Below are positions 8,224-16,930 of a stretch of DNA of 64,000 bases, in pieces (within the stretch, counting starts at the first letter, position 1; every line of letters starts with the position of its first letter). The notes beneath the pieces are model-generated. The model did no database searches. It saw nothing but the letters and a program-made list of their open reading frames with translations, and had not been told where the DNA came from. A program made the translations under genes and the position numbers. Origin of the DNA: Candidatus Zixiibacteriota bacterium (GTDB taxonomy: Bacteria; Zixibacteria; MSB-5A5; GN15; FEB-12); NCBI GenBank assembly GCA_040753875.1, contig JBFMDV010000005.1, positions 485,990-549,989 of the forward strand. The letters are read 5' to 3'.

Positions 8224-8982
8224 TTAGTCCTCATCGGACAGGTCGAGCATGCTGGTTCCCTCGGTGTACTCGGCCGAGCGGGCACTGGTCAGCCGAAGCA
8301 GCCGCTGGGTGACATCTTTGATCTTGAGCGCCGAGGCCTCGATCACGCGAAGTTTGGCTACAAGGTCGTCATCAAGATCCTGGCGTTTCAGCAGCAATAA
8401 TTGCACGTTGCCAAGAATGGCGGTCAGCGGATTATTGATTTCATGGTTAACCGTCACGGCCGTCTCCTGAATGGCGGATAACCGGGCTTTGTCGCGAAGG
8501 TCGCTGGGAAGGGATTCTGCTTGGCTAATATCCGAGACCACAACGTTCAACGCGATGGCGGCGCTGAGTGCCTCCAGAAAATAGTCCTGGGGGATGAGCC
8601 GGGTAGGTCCTTCCGAGATTCCCAGAACCGCGCCGAATACGCGGTCGCCGTGCTGGAGTGGAAGCGTAAATGCGTTCAGAGGCGGCTTCCCCGAAAACGT
8701 CATGTACGCCGCCACCAGTTGTCGCTCTTTCCGAAGACCAGCCAGCAATTCTTGCTCCAGGCTTGCCAGCCGCTCGCCTGAACTTTCCGAAGTCGCGTGA
8801 CTGACGGAGAGGCGCGGTTTGCTTCGGTCGTCCCACAGGTAGATCGCTGCTGCCGATAGACCGACCAGTGATGAGGCTAACTGGAGCGCCACAGATACGG
8901 CGCCCTGAAGCTGTTCGCCCCGGACTCCGGCCAGGGCCAGGCCTCGCAACACCTCGAATTGATTCTTGTCGACTGGTTCCAT
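8224..8982 (-). CDS. GAF-HisKA protein lacking an ATPase domain
   Basis: About 252 residues from the ATG at 8982; a TTG at 8994 is the alternative, and neither has a clear ribosome binding site. Residues ~10-155 look like a GAF sensor domain. A histidine-kinase dimerisation helix pair follows, with the H-box VNHEINNPLTAI (His ~180) and a second helix ending VTQRLLRLTSA. The chain then stops after an acidic tail (LDLSDED) at a genuine TAA, so the HATPase_c catalytic domain is missing. It cannot autophosphorylate alone. It may be phosphorylated by a partner, act as a dimer-modulating sensor, or be a shortened kinase. It converges with the hydrolase gene. Confidence 0.8.
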   Translation of the reverse strand: MEPVDKNQFEVLRGLALAGVRGEQLQGAVSVALQLASSLVGLSAAAIYLWDDRSKPRLSVSHATSESSGERLASLEQELLAGLRKERQLVAAYMTFSGKPPLNAFTLPLQHGDRVFGAVLGISEGPTRLIPQDYFLEALSAAIALNVVVSDISQAESLPSDLRDKARLSAIQETAVTVNHEINNPLTAILGNVQLLLLKRQDLDDDLVAKLRVIEASALKIKDVTQRLLRLTSARSAEYTEGTSMLDLSDED

Positions 8983-9267
8983 GTGGTTATTCAATACTCA
9001 GCATATGCCGAGCAAATTGGGTGCACGCTGAGCGTCCGACCCCTGCCTTCACGAAGTAAGTATGCAGTACATCGTAACATACCGAAATCACGGCCACTTA
9101 TCCAGCCATTTCGACTGCTCATCTTTTGCGCAAATAGGTGTCGGGAACCAGCCACCTGCAACGCGGTTCATATTGTTCTCTGCGGCGATGGAAAGGTGTT
9201 GACTTGGCTCCACCTTGAGGATAGCTTAGCTCCCTTTCTGAACCGGGAAAGACAGGATGAGACGAAC

Positions 9268-10662
9268 ATGGCTGAAGAGATGATCCACGATCAGTGCGGG
9301 ATTTTCGGCATTTTCGGCAATAATCGAGCGGCCGAACTGACCTATCTTGGACTTTACGCACTCCAGCACCGGGGACATGAGTCCTCCGGGATCGTCACCT
9401 CCGATTCCGGTCGGATCCGGTTGCACAAAGGGATGGGTCAGGTGTCGGACGTCTTCGCCTCGCGGGAATCGATCGACAAACTCAAAGGGACGTTGGCTAT
9501 CGGTCACAACCGGTACAGCACCACCGGTGCGTCATCGCTGATCAACATCCAGCCTTTTCTGATCACCAACCGGTCAAGCAGCCTGGCTATCGCGCACAAC
9601 GGCAACCTGACCAACGCCACCGAGCTGCGCAAGCGACTCGATAGCCGCGGCTCGATATTTCAGACGACATCCGATACCGAAATCTTCCTGCACCTGGCGG
9701 CGACCTCCAAAAAGACCACCCGGCTCGGGCGGATCTGTGATGCACTCGCGACGGTCAAGGGCGCGTTCTCGGTTCTATTCCTGACTGAGGACTCGATAAT
9801 CGCCGCCCGCGATGCCTACGGCTTCCGCCCGCTGGCACTGGGCAAGTTTCATTCCTCTTATATCGTCGCCTCGGAAACCTGCGCGTTCGACATCATAGGC
9901 GCCAAGTATATTCGCGATGTCGAACCGGGTGAAGTACTCGAGATCAGCAGGAAGGGGCTCCGCTCGGTGTTCCCGCTCAAGGTCGCGAAGCAGGCCTCGT
10001 GCATTTTTGAATACATCTACTTCGCCCGGCCGGACTCGAAGATATTCGGAGAGAATGTCGACAAAGTGCGCCGCCGTCTCGGACGGCTTCTAGCCAGGGA
10101 ACACCCTGTCGATGCCGACATTGTGATCGGCGTGCCGGACTCCGCCAACACGGCAACACTGGGATTCGCCGAGGAATCGGGCATCCGGTTCGAAATAGGG
10201 TTCATTCGAAACCACTATGTGGGGCGGACGTTTATCGATCCGGCGCAGAATATCAGGGACCTTGATGTAAAAGTGAAGTTCAACCCGGTCAAAGGTGTCA
10301 TCAACGGACGACGGGTAGTGATCGTAGATGATTCCATCGTGCGCGGTACCACTTCCAAAAAGTTGGTTAAAATGATCCGTGAGGCTGGTGCCAAAGAGGT
10401 ACATTTCAGGGTCTCCTCTCCGCCAATAATCTCTCCCTGTTTCTTTGGTATAGATATGCCGACTCGCAAGGAGTTGATCGGTGCAAATATGTCAGTGGCC
10501 GAGATCGAGAAATTCCTTGAAGTGGATTCGCTCCGCTATCTTTCGTTGGAGGGGATGTTGTCCATGCCTTCGCTCCCCCCGACCAGCTTCTGCTCCGGCT
10601 GTTTCTCCGGAAAGTACCCGATCAAGGTACCTCCCATCAATGGGAAGCTGCGGCTCGGATAG
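9268..10662 (+). CDS. purF: Amidophosphoribosyltransferase
   Basis: PurF catalyses the first step of purine synthesis, transferring glutamine amide nitrogen to PRPP. The ATG at 9268 gives 464 residues with Cys10 (QCGIFGIFG) as the glutaminase nucleophile after a 9-residue propeptide, as in the Bacillus type. The PRPP-binding motif VVIVDDSIVRGTTS is intact. Cysteines in QASCIFEYIYFARPDS, IISPCFFGIDMP and SFCSGCFSG match the four ligands of the 4Fe-4S cluster of Bacillus-type enzymes. The frame is open far upstream (to 8959), but that part lacks homology features. A weak TTGACT promoter-like element lies at 9199. It is not in a purine operon here. Confidence 0.95.
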   Translation: MAEEMIHDQCGIFGIFGNNRAAELTYLGLYALQHRGHESSGIVTSDSGRIRLHKGMGQVSDVFASRESIDKLKGTLAIGHNRYSTTGASSLINIQPFLITNRSSSLAIAHNGNLTNATELRKRLDSRGSIFQTTSDTEIFLHLAATSKKTTRLGRICDALATVKGAFSVLFLTEDSIIAARDAYGFRPLALGKFHSSYIVASETCAFDIIGAKYIRDVEPGEVLEISRKGLRSVFPLKVAKQASCIFEYIYFARPDSKIFGENVDKVRRRLGRLLAREHPVDADIVIGVPDSANTATLGFAEESGIRFEIGFIRNHYVGRTFIDPAQNIRDLDVKVKFNPVKGVINGRRVVIVDDSIVRGTTSKKLVKMIREAGAKEVHFRVSSPPIISPCFFGIDMPTRKELIGANMSVAEIEKFLEVDSLRYLSLEGMLSMPSLPPTSFCSGCFSGKYPIKVPPINGKLRLG

Positions 10663-10734
10663 GCGCAGAGTCTGCTGTTTAGTCAACTTAACCTCTTGGG
10701 GCGGAAGCCGATATTCCTGTAGACGTATAACTTG

Positions 10735-10762
10735 TTGACAAAGTGGCAATTAGCCGTATATT
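10735..10762 (+). promoter_or_regulatory. Promoter of the subtilase gene
   Basis: A textbook TTGACA (10735-10740), 16-nt spacer and TATATT (10757-10762), giving a leader of ~67 nt before the ATG at 10836. Confidence 0.75.
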
Positions 10763-10835
10763 TGGGTTGATACTCGCTCGGTCGTTTCGGCCTTGATGCG
10801 TAACACTGTCAGCCTTAACCTATCCAGGAGGGATA

Positions 10836-13571
10836 ATGTCTCGGCGTGCTGCATTAGCTTTCTTTGGTGTACTCCTCACGCTCGGCCTCGGCTTCTGGTT
10901 CGCTCTTGAAAGTCAGGTCTTTGCGGCCCAACTGGCCGGAACGGATTCAGCCGGTCTGGAGAAACGTGTCCTTCCGATCAAACCGACCCTCACCACTATT
11001 GACCCCTCCGCCAAAGGTGGCATGGTCGTGGTGAAATTCGTCGATGAGCCAAGGGTTCGACTCAAAGGGAACCGGCTCATATCGATGCAGAGCATATCTA
11101 CAAAGGAGATTGAAGCTGTTTTGTCTCCGTACCTCGGGCAGCGGATTGAGCGCCTGTTTAAGAGCCAGTCCGAAATGGCGCTCGACAAACATAAGGAACA
11201 GCTTGAGATCAGGATAAAACGGCAGTTCGCCGATCTGAACAGCTACTACCAGGTCGAGATTCAGTCGCTGGCGGAAGCCGAGCGTTTGGTAAACGACCTC
11301 AACCGGCTCGACATGGTTGAGATCGCCTACTACGAGCCGGCGCCCGAACCGGCCGGAGATATTGCACCTCCCACCCCGAACTACAAACCGTTTCAGGGAT
11401 ATCGTACTGCCGCTCCAGCCGGTGTCGATGCTGACTACGCCAATCTTCTGGCAGGCGGCGATGGTACCGGTGTGAAGATCATCGATATCGAGGGGGGCTG
11501 GCAGACTACGCATGAAGACCTGGACAAAGCGGTGGGCGGACTTATCGCCGGCGAGATGATAAACGATGCCTCCTGGATAAATCACGGCACCGCGGTGCTT
11601 GGCGAGATGATCGCCGGCGACAACGGCTATGGCGTTTCCGGTATCTGCCCCGGGGCCGATGTCGGGATGATCTCGATCGGGACCCTGTCGACGGCCGATG
11701 CGCTCTACACGGCGGTGGCGAACCTGACACCCGGCGATCTCATTCTCATCGAGCTTCACGCTCCAGGGCCGCACTACAATTTCCAGTCTCGACCGGACCA
11801 GCTCGGCTACGTCTGCATGGAATATTGGCAAGCCAATTTTGATGCTATTCAGTATGCCTGGGCCAACGGCATCACGGTTATTGAGGCAGCAGGGAACGGT
11901 GCGGAAAATTTCGATGACCAGACACTATACGCCCAGTTGTTCGATACGACCTATCGCAATTCACATGCCATTATCGCCGGCGCGGGGTATCCCAATACCT
12001 CGGGGCTGGACCTTCAGCGCCAGAGTTTCTCCAACTATGGCGAGCGCGTGAACTTGCAGGGTTATGGAAGTGGCGTCTATACCACCGGCTACGGTGACCT
12101 GTTCACCGGCGGCGGCGACCAGAACCAGTACTATACATCGGGATTCTCCGGGACGTCGTCGGCCTCACCGATCGTCACCGGCGCAGTAGCGTGCCTTCAA
12201 GGGCGTTACATGGCTGCCTACGGTACTTTTCTCACAGCCGATCAGATCCGAACCGCTCTTGTTTCCACCGGGACGGCTCAGCTTGGGGATCTCTCCAAAC
12301 ACATCGGTCCTCGCCCTGACCTGCAGGCCGCTATCGGCGGCTTCACGGCGCCCCCCTCGCTGTATACGTCACCGCTGGCCATCGACACGACGGTACTTCA
12401 AGGTGCCGTTGTTGTCCGTCCTGTCTGGCTGCATAATCGTTCGACGACCACCGCCGTGGCGTTTACCGCAGTCGGTAATGACAGTCTGGCGCGCAACAAA
12501 ATGCCCAACTGGCTGACCGTTGCACCCGCCAGCGGCTCGGTGAATCCATCCGATTCACTTCAATTGAACGTGACGATGGATGCAAGCGTGCTGGCGCAAC
12601 AGATCGCGGACTACAAGGGAATAGTGGAAGTCAACTGGGGGCCGGTCCCGCAGCCGCTCGATTCCCTGAGTGTCGTGCCGGTGTTCTTTGCGGTTCTGTG
12701 TAACGACACGACCTATCAGGCACTCTCATCGAACGATCTCGGCGGCCCAACATTCAGTTGGATCCCCGCGCTGACCATCGGAAGCAAGCTCGGCAATGGT
12801 TCGTTCTATAACCCGAGCCTGAACCCCCTCGATGACGGCACCGCCGGCCCGCTGCCGATCGGTTTCGCGTTCCCGTTCTTCGATTCGTTGTACACCCAGT
12901 TCTGGGTCAGTCCGAACGGCGCGATCTCGTTCACGAATTCGACTCTCAATTTCGGCGGATATTATTCGAGCACCTCGGTGCCCGGTTCGCCGTTCACCTC
13001 GTTTCTGCCGGCCTTCTGGAACGACCTCATCATCGACAGCGCTCAGGTGCCGCAGGCCGGTGTCTACATCTATCGAAGCGCTACCAATGATACCCTGGTC
13101 ATCGAGTGGTATCGGCTGGCAAACTTTGTGAATTTCGATACGCAGACGGATTTCGAGATGGTGCTCACTTCCGACGGCAAAATGCTCTATCAATATCTGA
13201 ACGTTGACGCCGGCGGGCTGAATCAAACCGCGCTTATCGGTCTGTCGCAAGTCGAATGCCAGGCGCTCAGTTACTACAATAACGGCACACCGGCGGCCAA
13301 CGAAGTACATGACGGCATAGCGGTGCTGCTCTCATCAAGCGTGGTACAACATCAGGTCATGGCCGGAAATGTCGACGGACAGGGCGGCATAGATATCAGC
13401 GACCTTACCTACCTCGTTGAGTATCTGTTCTTCGGCGGAGCTGCCCCGATCCCGATGGAATCCGGCGACCTTGATTGCAGCGGTGCAGTGGACATCAGCG
13501 ATTTGACTTACATGGTGGAGTATCTGTTCTTTGGCGGCCCTGACCCCTGTTCGTACTGGGAAGTCCTCTAA
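10836..13571 (+). CDS. Secreted S8 (subtilisin-like) protease with C-terminal dockerin
   Basis: 911 residues. Residues 1-30 form a signal peptide (hydrophobic core, VFA cut). A propeptide-like region follows, then the S8 catalytic domain with Asp217 (VKIIDIEGGW), His250 (NHGTAVLGE) and Ser441 (GFSGTSSASP). Residues ~505-600 look like an immunoglobulin-type domain, and ~630-835 like a beta-rich domain with 'FWVSPNGAISFTN'. The last ~65 residues are two EF-hand-like dockerin repeats (NVDGQGGIDISDLTYLVEYL, DLDCSGAVDISDLTYMVEYL). The protein should be exported and proteolytically active. The dockerin suggests calcium-dependent docking, but no cohesin gene is in the window. It is transcribed alone, between a strong promoter and a strong terminator. 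The start follows AGGAGGG. Confidence 0.92.
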   Translation: MSRRAALAFFGVLLTLGLGFWFALESQVFAAQLAGTDSAGLEKRVLPIKPTLTTIDPSAKGGMVVVKFVDEPRVRLKGNRLISMQSISTKEIEAVLSPYLGQRIERLFKSQSEMALDKHKEQLEIRIKRQFADLNSYYQVEIQSLAEAERLVNDLNRLDMVEIAYYEPAPEPAGDIAPPTPNYKPFQGYRTAAPAGVDADYANLLAGGDGTGVKIIDIEGGWQTTHEDLDKAVGGLIAGEMINDASWINHGTAVLGEMIAGDNGYGVSGICPGADVGMISIGTLSTADALYTAVANLTPGDLILIELHAPGPHYNFQSRPDQLGYVCMEYWQANFDAIQYAWANGITVIEAAGNGAENFDDQTLYAQLFDTTYRNSHAIIAGAGYPNTSGLDLQRQSFSNYGERVNLQGYGSGVYTTGYGDLFTGGGDQNQYYTSGFSGTSSASPIVTGAVACLQGRYMAAYGTFLTADQIRTALVSTGTAQLGDLSKHIGPRPDLQAAIGGFTAPPSLYTSPLAIDTTVLQGAVVVRPVWLHNRSTTTAVAFTAVGNDSLARNKMPNWLTVAPASGSVNPSDSLQLNVTMDASVLAQQIADYKGIVEVNWGPVPQPLDSLSVVPVFFAVLCNDTTYQALSSNDLGGPTFSWIPALTIGSKLGNGSFYNPSLNPLDDGTAGPLPIGFAFPFFDSLYTQFWVSPNGAISFTNSTLNFGGYYSSTSVPGSPFTSFLPAFWNDLIIDSAQVPQAGVYIYRSATNDTLVIEWYRLANFVNFDTQTDFEMVLTSDGKMLYQYLNVDAGGLNQTALIGLSQVECQALSYYNNGTPAANEVHDGIAVLLSSSVVQHQVMAGNVDGQGGIDISDLTYLVEYLFFGGAAPIPMESGDLDCSGAVDISDLTYMVEYLFFGGPDPCSYWEVL

Positions 13572-13593
13572 TCGCCGCTTAGCAGAAAACGAT

Positions 13594-13622
13594 AGGAGGC
13601 CGCTGCACCGGCCTCCTTTTTC
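13594..13622. terminator. Terminator between the subtilase gene and nuoN
   Basis: AGGAGGCCG (13594-13602) pairs with CGGCCTCCT (13609-13617) and is followed on the plus strand by TTTTCTTTTCT. On the minus strand the stem is followed by ATCGTTTTC. It probably ends both the subtilase unit and the convergent nuo operon. Confidence 0.8.
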
Positions 13623-13642
13623 TTTTCTGTCTTTTTTCGGAC

Positions 13643-15094
13643 TTACATGAGCGCGAAGAAGGCGCTTCGGGAAAGTTCGAGAATTCTGTCCGGGAATAAT
13701 CCCAACCCCAGCGTGCCGATCGCCGCTACTACAAGCACCAGGAATAACGCGGGTGTAACAGCCGCCGGTTTTGGATTTTCGGCAGGCTGGTCAAAGTAGC
13801 TCACTTTCACGACCCGAAGGTAGTAGTAAACCGAGACGAAAGAGTTCATGACGCCGATGACCGTCAACCAGATGAACCCGCCATTCACGGCGGCCGCAAA
13901 GATATAGAATTTGCCGAGGAAACCAACGGTTGGCGGGAATCCCGAAAGCGCAAACATGAACAGCGCCAGTACCGCCGTTAGATACGGGTTAGTCTTCGAC
14001 AGACCGGTCAGCTCGGAGAAATCTGACCTGCAGCCAGTGCGCTGCTCCAGAAGAGTCACCACCGCAAAGCCACCAAGGTTGAACAGGGTATATGCTATCA
14101 GATAGAACATCGCCGCGGAGACTGCCTCGCTGCCGCCGGCCGTGAGCGCCACCAGAATGTATCCCGCGTGCGAGATCGATGAATAGGCCAGCATCCGCTT
14201 GACGTTATCCTGCCGGAGAGCGAGGATATTCCCCACCGACATGGTCAGCGCCGCCAGCACCCACAGGACCGGCACCATGGCATCAAGATCGGCCAGGCCA
14301 AAATTGAAGATGCGCAGCAGCGCGGCAAAACCAGCCGCTTTCGGTGCCACGGAGAAGAACGCCGTCACGGGGGTGGGCGCCCCCTGATACACGTCCGGGA
14401 CCCAGCTATGGAACGGCACCGCAGCCACCTTAAAACCAAAGCCGATCAGGAGCAGCCCTGCGCCGGCGTACAGATATGTCTTGGCGTTGCCTGAGACGTA
14501 GGCGAAATCAGTGACAATTCTTCGGAGGTTGGTCGTTTCGGCGGCACCATAGATAAACGCGATCCCCATGAGCAGAAAGCCGGTGGCAAATGCCCCCATG
14601 ATGAAATATTTGATACCGGCCTCGTTTGATTCAAGCGAGCGCCTTGCCAGCCCGGCCATGACATACAGCGGCAGCGACATGATCTCGAGTCCCAGGAAGA
14701 TCACCACCAGATCGGTGCTGGTGGCCATCACCATCATGCCCATAGTCGATATGAGCAGGAGAGCGTAGAATTCCGGATGATTTATCTTGTTTGACTCCAG
14801 GTAGCGCAGAGCGATGGCGAGCGAGAGAAGCGAGGCGAACGCAAACAGCACTTTGAACAAGGCGCCAAACGGGTCAACCGTCACCATCCCCGCAAATCCG
14901 CCCTTCTGTGTATTGAGCTGCGCCAACGCTGTCAGCAGCGCTGCCCCCAGACCTATGACGCCGATAAGCGGCGAGAGCCGCGACAAGCGACGCATGAAGG
15001 CCACCATGAGGATTACTGACGCCGCTATCAGCAGAAGCAGTTCGGGCAGGATAAGCCCGAAATCGATTGACAGTGTCGAAATATAGTCGATCAT
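13643..15094 (-). CDS. nuoN: NADH-quinone oxidoreductase subunit N
   Basis: A Mrp-antiporter-like membrane subunit of complex I, taking part in proton pumping. From the ATG at 15094 (MIDYISTLSIDFGLILPE) it has 483 residues, almost all transmembrane helices. It contains conserved features such as KVAAVPFHSWVPDVYQGAPT and YSSISHAGYILVAL. A GTG at 15115 is possible but has no ribosome binding site, whereas the ATG follows AAGGG. It is the last gene of the nuo operon, separated from nuoM by a glutaredoxin-like gene, and ends near a terminator. Confidence 0.95.
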   Translation of the reverse strand: MIDYISTLSIDFGLILPELLLLIAASVILMVAFMRRLSRLSPLIGVIGLGAALLTALAQLNTQKGGFAGMVTVDPFGALFKVLFAFASLLSLAIALRYLESNKINHPEFYALLLISTMGMMVMATSTDLVVIFLGLEIMSLPLYVMAGLARRSLESNEAGIKYFIMGAFATGFLLMGIAFIYGAAETTNLRRIVTDFAYVSGNAKTYLYAGAGLLLIGFGFKVAAVPFHSWVPDVYQGAPTPVTAFFSVAPKAAGFAALLRIFNFGLADLDAMVPVLWVLAALTMSVGNILALRQDNVKRMLAYSSISHAGYILVALTAGGSEAVSAAMFYLIAYTLFNLGGFAVVTLLEQRTGCRSDFSELTGLSKTNPYLTAVLALFMFALSGFPPTVGFLGKFYIFAAAVNGGFIWLTVIGVMNSFVSVYYYLRVVKVSYFDQPAENPKPAAVTPALFLVLVVAAIGTLGLGLFPDRILELSRSAFFALM

Positions 15095-15133
15095 ACACCC
15101 TTGTGCGGCGACCACCGCACCATGTTAGAACCC

Positions 15134-15346
15134 TCAGCCGCCGCCGAATCCGAGTTTGACTTCGCCCTTCTCAACGATCACCGGCACGATACGCTTGCCG
15201 CCGGACAGCTTCAGCACCTTCTCTTTTTCATCTGGTTTCTCCGTCACATTGATCTCCGAAAACGGGATCCCGCTGTCGGTGTAATGCTTCTTGGCCGCGG
15301 CACAGTACGGGCAGCCGGTCTTGGTATAGATGATCACCTCTGCCAT
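15134..15346 (-). CDS. Glutaredoxin-like protein (CPYC), inserted in the nuo operon
   Basis: 70 residues with a short thioredoxin fold: MAEVIIYTKTGCPYCAAAKK (CPYC active site), the cis-Pro region RIVPVIVEKGE, and a GFGGG end. The compact size and the GG-rich tail resemble the 'UXX-star' glutaredoxin-like group, some of which carry selenocysteine; here the position is Cys. It starts 13 nt inside the end of nuoM, so translation is probably coupled, and nuoN follows 39 nt later. Its job in or beside complex I is unknown; disulfide or Fe-S related redox care is a reasonable guess. Confidence 0.85.
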   Translation of the reverse strand: MAEVIIYTKTGCPYCAAAKKHYTDSGIPFSEINVTEKPDEKEKVLKLSGGKRIVPVIVEKGEVKLGFGGG

Positions 15347-16926
15347 CTCTCTTCACCTTTCTCCGAAGCCCCGATAAGGACCTTGGGAATATCGTCTTGT
15401 GCCCGGGGAGTTATTTGAAAATGTTCGTCGATCTGCGCGTTCTTCGCCTGACCCACCTGTGTCAGCACTTGTTTGATGGCCGGCTCCAGCCGCTCGAAAA
15501 ACGGCTTGGGATAGATGCCGATCCAGAATATCAGCACCACCAATGGTGTGAGGATGACTTTTTCGCGAACACTGAGGTCCCGAAGTCCCTCATTTTCCTT
15601 CCTGGTGACGGTTCCAAATATAACCCGCTGATACATCCAGAGCATATAGCAGGCGGCTAGAACTACGCCGCTGGCGGCGAGTATGGCGTATGTCTGGTTG
15701 CTTCTGAACGTGCCGAGCAGAATGAGGAATTCACCAACGAACCCATTAGTGAACGGCAGACCTATTGAGGACAGCGCGACGATCATGAAAAACGTCGAGA
15801 AGATCGGCATCACTTTGGCCAGACCGCCGAAGTCCTCGATCATGCGGGTGTGCCGCCGCTCGTAGATCATGCCGACGATTAGAAATAGTGCCCCCGTCGA
15901 CACGCCGTGGTTGATCATTTGAATGATCGAGCCCTGCATCCCCTGAAAATTGAGGGCGAACATCCCCAGCATGACAAACCCCATGTGCGAAACCGAAGAA
16001 AACGCGATCAGCGATTTGACATCCTTCTGCACCATTGATACCAGAGCGCCGTAAATGATCGCAATGATCGCAAGCACGCTGATATACGGCAGATAAGCGA
16101 TCGTGGCGTCGGGAAACAGCGGCAGGCAGAAGCGGATGAAACCGTAGGTCCCCATCTTCAGGAGCACTCCCGCCAGAATAACCGAGCCGGCGGTCGGGGC
16201 CTCGACATGAGCGTCCGGCAGCCAGGTATGGAACGGGAACAGCGGGACCTTTATAGCGAACGCCAGTGCAAACGCACCGAACAACCAAAGCTGAGGCTGA
16301 TAGGCCAACTTCATCTGCATGATGCGGGTCAGGTCGAAACTGTATTCGCCGGCAAAGGTGTGGTATTGGAAATACAGATACAGGATTGCTACCAGCATCA
16401 ACACTGAGCCGAACATGGTGAACAGAACGAATTTTATCGCTGCATAAACCCGGCGCGGGCCTCCCCAGACCCCTATGATGAAATACATCGGTATCAGCAT
16501 CACTTCCCAGAAGACATAGAACAGGAACAGATCAAGCGCGCAGAACACACCGATCATGCCGCTTGTCAGCACCAGCATCGAAATGAAATACCCCTTCACT
16601 CCCTGGGTGATGTTGTTCCAGGAGGCCAGTACGCACAGAAGTGTCAGGATGGTGGTCAGGAGTATGAGAAGCAGCGATATCCCGTCAATGCCCATGTGAT
16701 AGCTGATCCCCAGCGACTGCACCCAGGGGAAATTCACCTCGAACTGCCAGCCACTGGAAACAGGGTCGTACAGAAAATACAACACGAAAGAGATCAGCAT
16801 GGTCACAAAGGCAATGATCAGGCTTACCCCCTTGATGGTGTCATGTCGATTCGGCGGCACCAGGAGGAGAAGCGCTGCGCCCAGTAGCGGGAAAAACGTC
16901 ACCAGTGTGAGTATATCAACGTTCAT
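15334..16926 (-). CDS. nuoM: NADH-quinone oxidoreductase subunit M
   Basis: 530 residues, a proton-translocating membrane subunit. The N-terminus MNVDILTLVTFFPLLGAALL and the motifs YFISMLVLTSGMIGVFCALD, KVPLFPFHTWLPDAHVEAPT and IAFSSVSHMGFVMLG are typical of NuoM. The last ~50 residues form a soluble tail (from ~485) somewhat longer than usual. It sits 4 nt after nuoL and overlaps the following glutaredoxin gene by 13 nt. Confidence 0.96.
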   Translation of the reverse strand: MNVDILTLVTFFPLLGAALLLLVPPNRHDTIKGVSLIIAFVTMLISFVLYFLYDPVSSGWQFEVNFPWVQSLGISYHMGIDGISLLLILLTTILTLLCVLASWNNITQGVKGYFISMLVLTSGMIGVFCALDLFLFYVFWEVMLIPMYFIIGVWGGPRRVYAAIKFVLFTMFGSVLMLVAILYLYFQYHTFAGEYSFDLTRIMQMKLAYQPQLWLFGAFALAFAIKVPLFPFHTWLPDAHVEAPTAGSVILAGVLLKMGTYGFIRFCLPLFPDATIAYLPYISVLAIIAIIYGALVSMVQKDVKSLIAFSSVSHMGFVMLGMFALNFQGMQGSIIQMINHGVSTGALFLIVGMIYERRHTRMIEDFGGLAKVMPIFSTFFMIVALSSIGLPFTNGFVGEFLILLGTFRSNQTYAILAASGVVLAACYMLWMYQRVIFGTVTRKENEGLRDLSVREKVILTPLVVLIFWIGIYPKPFFERLEPAIKQVLTQVGQAKNAQIDEHFQITPRAQDDIPKVLIGASEKGEERWQR

Positions 16927-16930
16927 AGCA

